Below are positions 9,535 to 20,141 of a stretch of DNA of 64,000 bases, one piece after another. The stretch is from contig NC_071355.1 in assembly GCF_943734655.1 (NCBI RefSeq), positions 9,776,768 through 9,840,767 of the forward strand, in the 5' to 3' direction. The notes under the pieces were generated by a model. That model saw only the letters and a program-made list of their open reading frames with translations, did no database searches and was not told where the DNA came from. This DNA comes from Sabethes cyaneus. Its lineage: Eukaryota; Arthropoda; Insecta; Diptera; Culicidae. Made by a program: the position numbers and the translations under genes. Numbering within the stretch: the first letter of the stretch is position 1; every line of letters begins with the position of its first letter.

Positions 9535-11781
9535 CCCTCCCATGGGTAGGTGGTTTGACGCGTACTTCGGCCAAACGACCTAAAAATTCTTAGTTCCGCA
9601 TGTAGAATGTTTATAGTTTAAGTTGGGTATATGTGTAGTATGTAGTATTGCATAATTTAGCTTTATGTGTAGCATGTGTCTCGTAAAGCGGAATGGAGCG
9701 AAATCGAACGGATTTGATTTTAAATTCAATCCGTTTGGGCCGAAGCACCGGGAGGGCTTAATCGGTTCCCTAGATGAATTGCTGGTATGCACAGAAATTT
9801 CTCTAGAAAACTGAAACCAAATCCTACCCACCATTCATGAGATTTTGACTTACTCATGAAAATTAAAATGTATCGCTAGTTAGAACGAACGAGTGTTCAA
9901 AAATGATGTGATGTCTTTATTTGCGTAATCGAGACATTTTCTATGAGATTGCCATAGAATTTGTGGCTGTTATGCGATTATGGACAGCACAGCACTGAAA
10001 AATATACACACACGTACATGTATACATGTGTATGCATGTATGAGTGTGCATGGGTGTATAGGTACGAATGAATATATGTTTGAGTGTTCTATGATGAGTC
10101 GGAAATTCTTATACCTATGCTGCCAAATTACAATTATTAATGGGCAGGAAGTTATAGTCAGTAGCTGTGTTTCCTGTATCAGTTTCCTATGCTATTACTA
10201 TTATTACTAATATTGCTATCGTTGCTGTTACTGTCACCTCTATTGTATTGTTTTGGATGTAATTATAATTTTTTTTTTTTTTTTTCTTATTTCCCTCCTT
10301 TATTAGAATGATTTGCATGTCTTGTGACTAACCGCGTTAACGGTATTCAACTAACAACATAAAATGATCATGTATGACGCTGTTTGTCTCCCAAGGGCCT
10401 TCCTAATGCTGATGAGCTTCTGTCGGAGAGTCCATCAAGTCGAACGGTGGCAACTCACCGGCGGCCTGCTCCTCTCCATTCTTGCGGCTGTCGTCGCGGT
10501 CGGACTTAGTGGATCTCTCGAAAAGCCTTATAGCCTCGATATATATTTTGTTCTGTCCATTGCCCAATGCTGGCAGACGTCAACTGAAATTCCATTTCTA
10601 ACTAAATCTTTTTAGAGTTAAAACTTCTTCAAACAAAAACAGGTATTCGATTCTCTGGCTGATTCAAGCGATAACGAAGGGCTGTCCTCAATCATTTCCA
10701 CTTCCTAAAATGGGGTCATAGTACATAATATATGGCCGTGGTATGAGGATTTATTTTTCGATTCAATACCATCCTCACAGAATTATCAACGTCGTTAACA
10801 TCTTATTAAGTCTTGCTTTAGTGACAGCTTGCACTTAAGACCTAACACGGCATATATACATATCTCCAAGTGAAGTTCTTTTTGATCCACCTCATCCCTT
10901 CTTAGTTACAGAATCATTTCAATTGACCACGGTCTGAAGAGCATACCGACAAATCGGTTGACTACCGCTACAAATATGCAATTAATGCCACCGGGAATAA
11001 TACGAGCGAGTACCAGTCCCCATTATATCGCATCTGCTCTATTTTTCGGAAGTTCAAGTAGTTTTTCGATAGTTCTGAGCGATAATATTGCTCTTGAATA
11101 ATATTCCGCACAAAATATTCGAAAATTTACGCCAACAGCTACAATACTGCAAAGATGGTAGATAAAGAAGCGGCTGTGGCTTTTAATGACCATAGGTTGT
11201 TGAATCGTGATGACATGGGTATTTGGGAGATGAGTAGCGTCCATCCTAGCGAGTAGTTAGTCGGTAGTAGCATAGGTGATGGACAGACATAGAATTCTCG
11301 TGATATTACTAACTTGAAAATTGCAATCAACATGTTGACTAAAAAATTCCTCTTTTCTTTTCTTTTCTGCCTGATCTCTATCGCTTCTTCTCACGGCAAC
11401 AATAATGTTGCCGTGAGGGGAGGCAAGAGACCAGCCACAGATGACCACACTGGTGACAACGATAAAGAGGACGGCCGGCGTGGAGCCTGCTTCAGGTTTA
11501 ATAGGATTGACTACGAACAAGATGAGGAAACAAACAAAGGAAGGAGAAAACAAGATAAGTACAAGCCATCTTATGCTATATTGACCAAGCACACAATTAT
11601 ATCAAGCCAAGTTCTGTCACTCTTCTTCCGCCCATTAATCCATAATCACCAATACATTATGGAGCTAGCGTAATCCGCACGGATTCTTTTAACATTATCA
11701 CAACCACCTTATCTCAGCCCTGGACAGACTTGGCTCTAACTGCCCCACCTTGTGCTGCAAACAGAAACAGAAACAGAAACA
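9535..11781 (+). mobile_element. Nested retroposon with (CAGAAA)n tail and 24-bp target duplication
   Basis: A 24-bp sequence beginning GAAATTTATTTGATAGC occurs at 9511-9534 and again at 11782-11805, exactly bracketing this stretch. The right end is a short tandem tail (CAGAAACAGAAA, about 11759-11781). Long target duplication plus simple-repeat tail is the hallmark of target-primed non-LTR insertion in + orientation. I see no reverse transcriptase, so it is 5'-truncated, non-coding or composite. The subsegment 10200-10748 recurs at 34430-34985. Confidence 0.75.
10200..10748. repeat. Dispersed repeat, copy 1
   Basis: Closely similar in the same orientation to 34430-34985, including the anchor GACTAACCGCGTTAACGG and the block CGGCGGCCTGCTCCTCTCC. 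Minus-strand frames differ between copies mainly by amino-acid-changing substitutions and an indel, so coding is not supported. Lies inside the nested retroposon. Confidence 0.85.
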
Positions 11782-11980
11782 GAAATTTATTTGATAGCTT
11801 TAAATAAAAAGTTTGGAATGAATATTTAATTTTTGTTGTGAAGGAGGGGGGAGGGGGGTTGCCGTGACGTGAGATACTTTTCCAGGGTGGTCACGAATGT
11901 GTGACGAAATGTGACAAGGGGGGGAGAGGGGATTGATTTTTGTCAAAATTTGCGTGACGTACTAAATGGATGTCGCCCTA

Positions 11981-12283
11981 CTCCATCCGTTTTCGAGGTT
12001 CGAAGCATCTAGCTCCACATCAGAGGAAGGCAGAGCTTCATCCAGCACGCGCGCGTAGTTTTCGGCAGTTCGCGGGTTGTCTAGTTGCCGAATGTTTAAC
12101 CGAGGAGGGCGACTTTGTCGTGAGGTATAAACCGTCGATAGTTTTGAGCGCACATGTACTGCTACTAGGTAGTGGTCCGAGTCAATATCCGCACTCCGTA
12201 GGGAGCGTACGTTGGTGATGTTCGAGAAAAACCGGTCCCTCGATGAGAATATGGCCGATTTGGGTCGAGGTTCATTGGTGTCA
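11981..12283 (-). mobile_element. Main-family LINE, 5' half of a split copy
   Basis: Continues the LINE interrupted at 8633. The minus strand reads LSTVYTSRQSRPPRLNIRQL and the endonuclease-end motif equivalent to RGADIDSDHYL. It ends at about 12283, where the dispersed 190-bp repeat begins. Confidence 0.88.
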
Positions 12284-12476
12284 GGACGACAATGCCTTGC
12301 GTGAGTTATTTTAATTTATGAATGACGGAAATTAAAACGATTAGTCGACCTTTTTTTTCTTCGTCGCACGAAAAAACGTAGGAAATTTGGCTGGTAGGAC
12401 TTCTTTAAAGATAAAAAGCATTAAAATAGAACTCAGCTCACTTTGATTGATCGCGTATGATAGACAAATAATACGC
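12284..12476 (+). repeat. 190-bp dispersed repeat, copy 1
   Basis: Strongly similar, same orientation, to 55329-55518 (shared anchors ATGAATGACGGAAATTAAAA and TTTGATTGATCGCGTATGAT). No open frame. Likely part of a transposon end or UTR of unknown family. Confidence 0.8.
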
Positions 12477-12727
12477 TAAAAAAATAAAACAATTAACTTT
12501 GACGGCAGATTTATTTTAGCTAGTTAAGTCGTAAAATTTGGGGGTGCCCATCTTGCCCCTGGAAATGAAACACATTTCAACCCGGTAAAACGAATATTTT
12601 AAAATGACAATTGCAGAAGCACACTTGTTGGATCGTAAAACAAAAAATAATTTTGTTACATTGTACTAGTATTTGCCTTGAGCTACACCTACAGTTAATC
12701 TATTCGTATTCGTTTTATCTTTTCCAG
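12477..12727. other. Intron/upstream sequence of the following exons
   Basis: No coding signal. Ends in a pyrimidine-rich stretch and CAG at 12725-12727, a plausible splice acceptor for the exon at 12728. Confidence 0.35.
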
Positions 12728-13131
12728 AGCAAATTCAGCATCAAGAATGCCGTTGGGCTTTCGATTAAATTTGTAGACCACAACCTGCGTGAGATCGGTG
12801 CAGAGACCAACGGCGTACTAGGTTTTGCCCATTTTCTATTCTTTGTGTGCTTTCTTTCGAGTGAAGGATGCAAATTTCTCTTACTACCGGATTGGCCATC
12901 GGTAAGTTTTTCTTTGGAAGTCAGAGACAGAGCCAAAAATTTACACATCATACTTTTCATAGGAACTTGATGAATCGAGCGAAAAAAGTTTGCTTGAAGT
13001 GCTTGGATTGTTCTCTAGAAATATGCAGATTTTCGTAACGAGAAAACATAATCAGTGAGTAATTTTATTTTTTATTTATATCGCTATATTTGTAACCTTA
13101 TAACTACAGACTATATATTTATATGCTTATA
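12728..13131 (+). CDS. Terminal exons of an unrecognised gene
   Basis: I do not recognise this protein. Three exons join in frame with canonical sites: 12728-12901, intron 12902-12962 (GTAAGT...CATAG, 61 nt), 12963-13055, intron 13056-13109 (GTGAGT...CTACAG), then about 13110 to a TAA near 13131. Short consensus introns in phase, and a stop followed at once by an AATAAA signal (about 13132), are the main evidence. The first exon reads KFSIKNAVGLSIKFVDHNL, then a hydrophobic stretch (about 15 residues around GFAHFLFFVCFL); the second is acidic then basic (ELDESSEKSL ... FVTRKHN). If intron 2 is not spliced, the protein stops at 13058 (TGA). Upstream exons must lie further left, beyond the transposon nest, and I could not find them. 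It ends 33 bases from the MFAP1 stop, so the two genes are convergent with probably overlapping 3' ends. A spurious reading remains possible. Confidence 0.42.
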
Positions 13132-13163
13132 AAATAAAACGCAAGAAATACCCTGGCAAAGCA

Positions 13164-14630
13164 TTACATATCGCGCTTCTTTTTGTACAGCGATGGTTTG
13201 TCGAACACCTGCCGCATTCCGCCCGCCCGTTCATTGTGAAACTTGACGTTATTTGCAGTATCGTTGATCCAGGGCGAATCGAACTTGGTCGTATCCTGAT
13301 CCACCAGATGCGTATATTTGGTACGGCCACAGCGTCCAAAGTTCTTGACCTGCATGACCTTCGGCAGGATGGTCTTATCGAAATGATCCTCCAGCGTGGG
13401 CGCCGAGAAGTCCTGCTTGTAGACCTGGTCCTCGTTGTCCAAATAGAACGCGCCTCGGTGGTAATATTTCTGCAGGAACTTGTATTTACCTTTAACCGTT
13501 TTGTTCGTAATTATCTTCGGATTGAGTCGCTGCTCCTGGCGGCGTTCCTCATCAGACAAGTTCCGCAAACGTTCGATTTCAATCTTTTCCTTGTCGAGAG
13601 CTTCCTTCTCCTCACGATCGCGCTTAATTCGTTTCAACTCGCGCAACTTCCAGGCTTCATATTCCACCTCATCATTCTCGTCATCCGTATTCACATCTGC
13701 CAAGTTCGGCTCATTATCCACCTTTATCTTTTCCATATCCTTTTTAATACTATCCTCAACCAACTTTAAAGTCTGGCGACGACGATCCTTGGCAGCTTTC
13801 TTAGCCTCATACTCCAATTGCTTCTGCTTATTAGCTTCTCGTTCTTTTTCGATAACGGTGGTGCGATCCTTCTTCCGAACGAATAACGGCTTCAGCCGGG
13901 GCTCATTTTCCTCCTCACTTTCTGTCTCTTCATATTCCGAACTCTCCGACTCGGTTGTATCGGATTCATGATCGTCCTCCTTCTGTAGAACTTCCTCTTC
14001 CCTTTTCTGCTGGAGCATTTTCATTTTAAGCATTTGCCTTCGACGTTCAATTTCGGTATCACTCAATTCAGCCTCGGACTCCGATTCCGATCCAACCGAA
14101 ATGCGTCGCCTTCTCGATCCAATATCTTCGCCATCATCGTCGTCAGCCTCTTCCTCATCCTCCGACTCTTCCGGCCGTCTTCGGTGACGTAAATGCTGCC
14201 GAGGATCTTCAACCAGCGCAGTCTCTTCCTCCTCTTCCTTCTCCTCGTCTGATTGAACCAGTTCCGGTTCATGAATTACCCGATGCCGTTCATGCCTTTC
14301 CCGTTCAATTTCCTCCGCTTCGGCAGCACGAACTGCCTGCAGCCGACGGATACGTGGATCATCCACATCCTCCGGGAGGGCATCATCCTCCCGTTCACGC
14401 TCGCGACGCATTTCGCGATTATGCTCCTCTGCTGCCGCTGTTTTACGATTGTCCATGAAATCATCGTCATCCGTTTCCTCGTCACTGCTCGCGTACTGGG
14501 CATATTCTGGTCGTTTTCCGGAAACATAGCGATGCACTTTTACTTTTTGCATAGAAATCTCACCTTTGGGATTTCTCACTGGAATTGCACCTGCAGTGCT
14601 CTGGATACCATAAACCTGAGTATTATTCAT
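13164..14630 (-). CDS. Mfap1: Microfibrillar-associated protein 1, spliceosomal B-complex factor
   Basis: A single-exon frame of 488 codons. MFAP1 is a nuclear pre-mRNA splicing factor of the spliceosomal B complex, despite its historical name. The N-terminus holds NPKGEISMQKVKVHRYVSGK (about residues 19-38), followed by long Asp/Glu-rich and Arg/Glu-rich charged stretches (about 45-260) with coiled-coil-like character. The conserved C-terminal domain reads KYKFLQKYYHRGAFYLDNED (starting at residue 382), then APTLEDHFDKTILPKVMQVK, NFGRCGRTKYTHLVDQDTT and a basic end KKKRDM. Length is close to the usual insect and human size (about 440-490). The ATG at 14630 is the first in frame and gives the expected MNN... 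start. Long frames on the opposite strand are shadows of its biased codons. Confidence 0.97.
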   Translation of the reverse strand: MNNTQVYGIQSTAGAIPVRNPKGEISMQKVKVHRYVSGKRPEYAQYASSDEETDDDDFMDNRKTAAAEEHNREMRREREREDDALPEDVDDPRIRRLQAVRAAEAEEIERERHERHRVIHEPELVQSDEEKEEEEETALVEDPRQHLRHRRRPEESEDEEEADDDDGEDIGSRRRRISVGSESESEAELSDTEIERRRQMLKMKMLQQKREEEVLQKEDDHESDTTESESSEYEETESEEENEPRLKPLFVRKKDRTTVIEKEREANKQKQLEYEAKKAAKDRRRQTLKLVEDSIKKDMEKIKVDNEPNLADVNTDDENDEVEYEAWKLRELKRIKRDREEKEALDKEKIEIERLRNLSDEERRQEQRLNPKIITNKTVKGKYKFLQKYYHRGAFYLDNEDQVYKQDFSAPTLEDHFDKTILPKVMQVKNFGRCGRTKYTHLVDQDTTKFDSPWINDTANNVKFHNERAGGMRQVFDKPSLYKKKRDM

Positions 14631-14639
14631 TTTCTCGAA

Positions 14640-15360
14640 GTTGTTGAATTTTCCGTAAACTGAATGTTTTGCTACGATATTAAAATAACAAAGTGAAAAT
14701 TTTACTGCTTTGACGATTTTGACAGTTCCTTGGACACGGCTGCCAGACCAACAATATTATTCTTCACTCAGTAGGTATGTGCGATATTTTATTTCAATCG
14801 GTCGAAATCGACATCTCTCGTTTAAATCGTGTACGAACTAAAATTTAAACGGGTTGAGAGTTTATCTATTAGTTCATTGGGTACCTATTTCGGGTCGTTT
14901 TACCTAATTTTACCGTTGCGATTTACCTAATACAAAAATATGTACTTTGTATACACCCTTGAATGATTCTACCTGTAAATAGGTCTGATTTAGGTAAAAC
15001 CACAGAGAACAGACATCCAAGCGAAAGGTCCCCACTTGGATAAAATTTATGTCAAATTAGTACTCAAAATGCCTTGGCACTCAAAATGCCCTTAAAGCGC
15101 ACAAACTCAAATTTTGGATAAAAAATTCAATCAATTTTAGCTACTTGCTACTGATAATTGAATTATTCTCTGTCATAAACAACGCACTTTTAAGTTCCTA
15201 CTATCTATTTTTTGGTTGAAAAACTACTCAAAATCTAAGTTTGTATATGGTAAGTGTATTTTGAGTAGTTTTAACCTAGTTTCAGCTAAATCCAATCCAA
15301 CCAATTTACGGTTAAGCTTATTCAAGAGTGTGCGATTTCACAAAGCTTTCAGGTAGTTTT
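14640..15360. other. Upstream region of MFAP1
   Basis: Non-coding, AT-rich. It should contain the MFAP1 promoter. Contains loosely repeated TTTTACCTAA-like phrases (14898-14920, 14990) and ACTCAAAAT phrases (15060-15085, 15230); no clear element. Confidence 0.35.
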
Positions 15361-15885
15361 AACCTGAGAGAGATTCGCGGATAGGAAAAAACCGTATACG
15401 TCAAATGCAGCCAGTTCGAACTGTTAAATACAGCCAGTTGTTATTATTGGTCAGAAATGGAAAAGTATTGGTAACTCATATTTTCGGCTGGTAGTTCTTT
15501 AGGAAAACACAAATAAGAAATTAAATTGGTCTTATTTTTTTCGTTGTAAATTAGCTGCTAACTAAAAAAATGTTTGATAATATTTTACGCTAAGCATACT
15601 TTCGAATTTCCCACAAAAGTACTCATAACGTGTCATTTTACATGCAATAAACTATGCGCTTCCGATTTATCGCATGTTGCACACAGCATTTTTGCAAAAA
15701 CTGATGTCCCACAGACCAACTGGCACCAAAAAATGTCACTGCAAGACACGCACTTTTCACGTCCAATGTAAAGTTCACGCACGCGCTTGAACAGTCAGCC
15801 CGAAAATGAACACAAATATAATAAGAAGAATAAGAACTGTCAAAGAATGAGAAAAAGAAAACCGTCTTCGCGACTCTCTCAGGTT
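15361..15885. mobile_element. Inverted-repeat element (about 525 bp)
   Basis: Left end AACCTGAGAGAGATTCGCGG; right end reverse-complemented AACCTGAGAGAGTCGCGAAG. Inner similarity continues to an ACCGT motif in both arms. T/A-rich flanks (TTTT left, TTAA right) make the exact target duplication uncertain. Non-autonomous. Confidence 0.65.
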
Positions 15886-16113
15886 TTAAGCAATTTTATC
15901 GGATCGGATGTTGTAGCTTATTGAATCGAATATTCATTTTGCAACTACGAAGCTAAAAGAGTTTTCTACTGTCCTCCATTAAGCACGTGAAAAGGTGAAT
16001 TATATTTACCGAATGAATTTCTGTTAAATGGGCGGCCCCGGTTCTTATCGTATTGTGACGATTATGACGGAAAAGTGAAATTTTGTAAATTATTCCTACT
16101 GTGTTTCTGACTT

Positions 16114-16420
16114 AAGCGGGGTACGCTGCTGAAAAGAAAACAGCTCAAGAAAAAATCTTGCTATTTACCGAAGAAATTTTGACAACTCCAATGCAAGCAA
16201 CCACCTGTCATTTTTTCTTGTGGTAATAATTGCGCCGGATATTATTCCGTACGGAAAAGTGACGTTTTAATTCACCTGCATGTAAAACTGCGCCATCTGA
16301 ACGTGAAATAATATTTCTTATGAAGTGCGTACTGCTCAAGAAATCGTAAACGAAATCGATTTCTTGAGCATTTCTTGTCCTATCTTTTTACCCATTACTT
16401 TTCAGCAGCGTACCCCGCTT
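16114..16420. mobile_element. MITE with AAGCGGGGTACGCTGCTG ends
   Basis: Left end AAGCGGGGTACGCTGCTGAA at 16114; the right end is its reverse complement, ending at 16420. A second inverted pair, CTCAAGAAA / TTTCTTGAG, lies inside. TA lies next to both ends, suggesting a TA duplication. 307 bp, no coding capacity. Confidence 0.75.
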
Positions 16421-16727
16421 TACTGCGAATATACGTTGTGTTCGCGGGATCGTGTTAGTTCGAAAGGTTTCGAAAAATATCGCCATTGTATCGAAAATAT
16501 CTTTAATTTTGATCACTGCAAAAACGTACTCAAAACACAGACAAATAGACATACACACTTAACTTACTTACTGATTCAGCCGAGAGCCGGGGCGGCTCTT
16601 GCCGTATCAAGAATTCCTCTCCATTGTACTCGGTCCTGGGCTACTCGTCGCCAATTTGTTGCGCGTCTCGACACACGCAAGTCGGCTTATACCTCGTCGA
16701 GCCATCGTGCACGTTGAGCCCTTCTAT

Positions 16728-17367
16728 CCAGCTTTCCACGAGCGATAATGGCGGATATTGAGCACAAGTGGGCACAATCTTTTGACATTCATTGGAGGAG
16801 CGTCGAGTTCGCCCTGACGGAGTTACTATGGATACATTCATGATTGTTTGTTGTTCGAGTGTAAAAATGTAAACATTGTTTAATTTTGCAGATCAGCTGA
16901 AATGGAACATAATTAAACGAATTCAAACTTTTATAGTGGTTTGCGGCCATAATTTGCTGAAAGCACTGGCTCAGAATACTTTTTCACAATCGTGCGAATT
17001 AAACATTCGTAACATTACACATTAACGCAAACATCAACTTCATGTTGGTCGAGCCGTTGTCAAGTTTGCTCTCGAACAGCGTCTCGACTTGATAAGAAAC
17101 TTTCCGTTGCGTATTTGGACATTCGCCCTGAAATTTGCGAAAACTGCAAAGCTACAATCCATAAAACTTGTTGTCCGTTCAATTATGTTCCTCTTTAGCT
17201 GATCTGCAAAAATGAACAATGTTTACATTTTTACATTCGAACAACAAACAATCATGAATGTATCCATAGTAACTCCGTCAGGGCGAACTTGACGCTTCTC
17301 CAATGAATGTCAAAAGATTGCGCCCACTTGTGCTCAATATCCGCCATTATCGCTCGTGGAAAGCTGG
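16728..17367. mobile_element. 640-bp foldback element with ~185-bp inverted arms
   Basis: Left arm 16728 to about 16915 and right arm about 17180-17367 are near-perfect inverted copies: CCAGCTTTCCACGAGCGATA at the left, TATCGCTCGTGGAAAGCTGG at the right. Only about 265 bases lie between. It is flanked by AT on both sides (16726-16727, 17368-17369), and the LINE reading continues across it. Non-coding foldback/MITE type. Confidence 0.92.
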
Positions 17368-19834
17368 ATTACTGGTGCCGATGGGGCTCTTGAAGAGAAC
17401 GGATTTCACTACACAGTCATCCGGCATCCTTGCGACGTGGCCGGCCAACCGTAGTCTCCCAACTTTCGTTAGGTGTACGATGGGAAGCTATCCAAGCAGT
17501 GCCTGTAGCTCGTGATTCATACGCCTCCGCCACTCTCCGCTTTCCGTCTGTACTCCGCTAAAAATAGTCCGCAACACCTTTCGTTCAAAAACGGCAAGTG
17601 CACGTATGTTTTTCGTAAGTAAAGTTACTGTCTCAAGTCCGTAGAGGACTACCGGTCTTATTAGCGTTTTGTACATCGTCAGCTTTGTGCGGCGGCGTAT
17701 GCTCCTAGATTGAAACGTCTTGCGGAGGGAAAAGTAGGCTCGATTTCCAGCTTGAATGCATCGTTGGATCTCCTTACTCGTATTATTGTCGGCGGTGACC
17801 AGAGATCCCAAATATACAAACTCATCGACCACTTCCAGTTCATCGCCGTCCATAGTCACTGTTCGTAGGAGGCAAACGTTACTTTCTCGGGAGGCTCTTC
17901 CTACCATATATTTGGTTTTCGACGCATTAATTTGTAACCCTATCTTCCTAGCCTCCGTTTTTAGTCTGGCGTAGATTGCCTCCGCCGTCCACGGTTTCTA
18001 GTAATGATGTCGAGGTCGTCTGCAAAGGCTAGAAGTTGGCTACTCTTGCTGAAGATCGTTCCTCTCGTTTCGATGCCCGCTCGCTGGATCACACCTTCAA
18101 TAGCGATATTAAATAACATATAGGACAGTCCATCCCCTTGCTGTAACCCGCTGCGCGTCAGTGCGCGATTCGAAAGAACTTGAGAGTGTCCATGAAACGC
18201 GCACGTAACACATCACTCGTTCCAGAGTATCTTTGATCAGCCGCGACAGTTTGTCCGGAAAACCGTACTCGTGCATTATCTGCCATAGCTGTTCCCGTTC
18301 AACGGTATCGTATGCTGCTCTGAAATCCACGAAAATATGATGCGTGGGGACGTTGTACTCTCGACATTTCTGAAGGATTTGTCGGAGAGTAAAAATTTGA
18401 TCCGTAGTAGCACGGGCCCCCATAAAGCCCGTCTGATATTGCCCTACGAAATTTCTTGCTATTGGGGATAGACAACGCAACAAAATCTAGGAGAGCACCT
18501 TGTAGGCGGCGTTGACCAGCGTAATGCCGCGGTAGTTACAGCAGTCTAGCCGGTCGCCCCTTTTGTAGATGGGACAGACTACGCCTTCTATCCACTCCTC
18601 CGGTAGTTTCTCTTCTTCCTAAATCCTTGAAATCAGCCAGTGAAGTGCCGTTACTAGCGGTTCTTGGTCATTTTTGAAGAGTTCTGCTGGGAATCGGTCC
18701 TTTCCGGCGGCTCTATTATTCTTCAGCAGACCGATTTTTCGTCGGATCTCTTCGAGATCGGGAGCCGGTACGCTGTTGTAGTTTGTAGGTACTCCGAGGT
18801 TATCTTCCATTGCGTCTCCTGCTGCTATATCGCCGTTGAGGTGCTCATCGAAGAACTGCTTCCACCTGCCGACCACCTCGCGCTCGTTTGTGATTAGATC
18901 CCCTCCCTCGTCTCTACACATGTCAGGTTTTGGTGTGTGGGCCTTGCGAGTTTGGTTCACCTTCTCGTAAAACTTGCGGGTATCATTAGCCCGGAATAGT
19001 TGTTCAAGCTCCTCACGATCTCTGTTCTCCTTCTGGTGCTTTTTCCTTCTCAGGATCGTGGTCAACTCATTCCTCGCTCGTCGATACTTGTCCAAATTCT
19101 CTCTCGTGGATATGCTCAGATAGTTTTTCCCAGCTCTTTTTTTCCTCTCTATCGCTTCTTGGCATTCCCCGTCAAACCAATCATTTCGTGCACTCGAGGT
19201 TTCCACACCTAGCACCGCGGTTGCGGCCTCGTTGACGGCCGAGCTTATCCTACTCTTTCCGTTTTCGAGGGTCGAAGCATCTAGCTCCACAGAAGAAGGC
19301 AGAGCTTCATCCAGCACGCACGCGTAGTTTTCGGCAGTTCGCGGGTTGTCTAGTTGCCGAATGTTTAGTCGAGGAGGGCAACTTTGTCGCCAGGTATAAA
19401 CCGTCGATAGTTTTGAGCGCACATGTATTGCTACTAGGTAGTGGTCCGAGTCAATATCCGTAGGGAGCGTACGTTAGTGATGTTCGAGAAAAATCGGCCC
19501 TCGATGAGAATATGGTCGATTTGGTTCGAGGTTCGTTGGTCAGGTGATCTCCAAGTGGCCTTGTGGATATCTTTGTGGGAAAAGAAGGTGCTTTTGATCA
19601 CCAAGTCTCCGGAAGCCGCAAAGCCGATGCATCGCTGGCCGTTATCGTTCGTGTCGGTGTGCAGTCTATGGGGCCCGATCACGGTCTACACATTGCTTCC
19701 ATGCCAATTTGGGCGTTCATATCCCCGATGACGATCTTGATGTCCCGTGGTGAACAGCTGTCGTACGTTGCCTCCAGCTGCGCATAGAACCCTTCCTTCT
19801 CGTCGTCGGGTCTACCTTCGTGTGGACAATGCAC

Positions 19835-20141
19835 CCCAGGTAACCAATAAGCATTAATATAAGCAGTAAATCAATCGTTTATTAGCATCCCTGGCGTTTT
19901 ATACTGCAGGTTGCTGTTTATCAGCCTTTTGACTGCATAACTGTTGTAAATTGGCATCCATAATTCTATATAAATTCTTGTCGGTAACTAGCTGCAAATA
20001 AGCATTGTCAGCACTATACGAGGGCTAGCAGTAAAGTAGTCGCATATTTTGCCAAAATAGCATTTAAGTAGCATTTAAGGCAACTTAAATGCTTATTGGC
20101 TTGCTTTTAATTGCATTGCAAATGCTTATTGGTTACCTGGG
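19835..20141. mobile_element. 307-bp MITE, CCCAGGTAACCAATAAGC ends
   Basis: Left CCCAGGTAACCAATAAGCAT and right ATGCTTATTGGTTACCTGGG are perfect inverted ends. AC is duplicated at 19833-19834 and 20142-20143, and the LINE (GACAATGCAC ... GTCTATGATGG; compare 32310) is restored without it. TAAGCATT/AATGCTTA motifs are scattered inside. Confidence 0.92.

Larger units (their letters stand above)
8634..11978. mobile_element. DNA element with TIRs inserted in a LINE, itself invaded
   Basis: Left end GGGGGCATGCATAAAGTACG; right end reverse-complemented GGGCGACATCCATTTAGTAC. Both continue into (G)TACGT(T/C)ACGC. It is flanked by TA (8632-8633 and 11979-11980), and the LINE reading resumes across it. 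Without the nested insertion 9535-11781 it is about 1.1 kb. Short frames at 8894-9091 and 9260-9466 (+) match nothing I know, and no transposase signature is seen. G-rich subterminal tracts (8670, 11845, 11920) are present at both ends. Confidence 0.8.

Noticed and set aside
10378..10560. Possible conserved minus-strand frame shared with 34600-34790
   Set aside because: The differences between copies are mostly amino-acid-changing and include an indel, so no selection on coding is seen.
13236..14663. Long frames opposite MFAP1
   Set aside because: Antisense shadows of the charged, codon-biased MFAP1 reading frame; no domain match.
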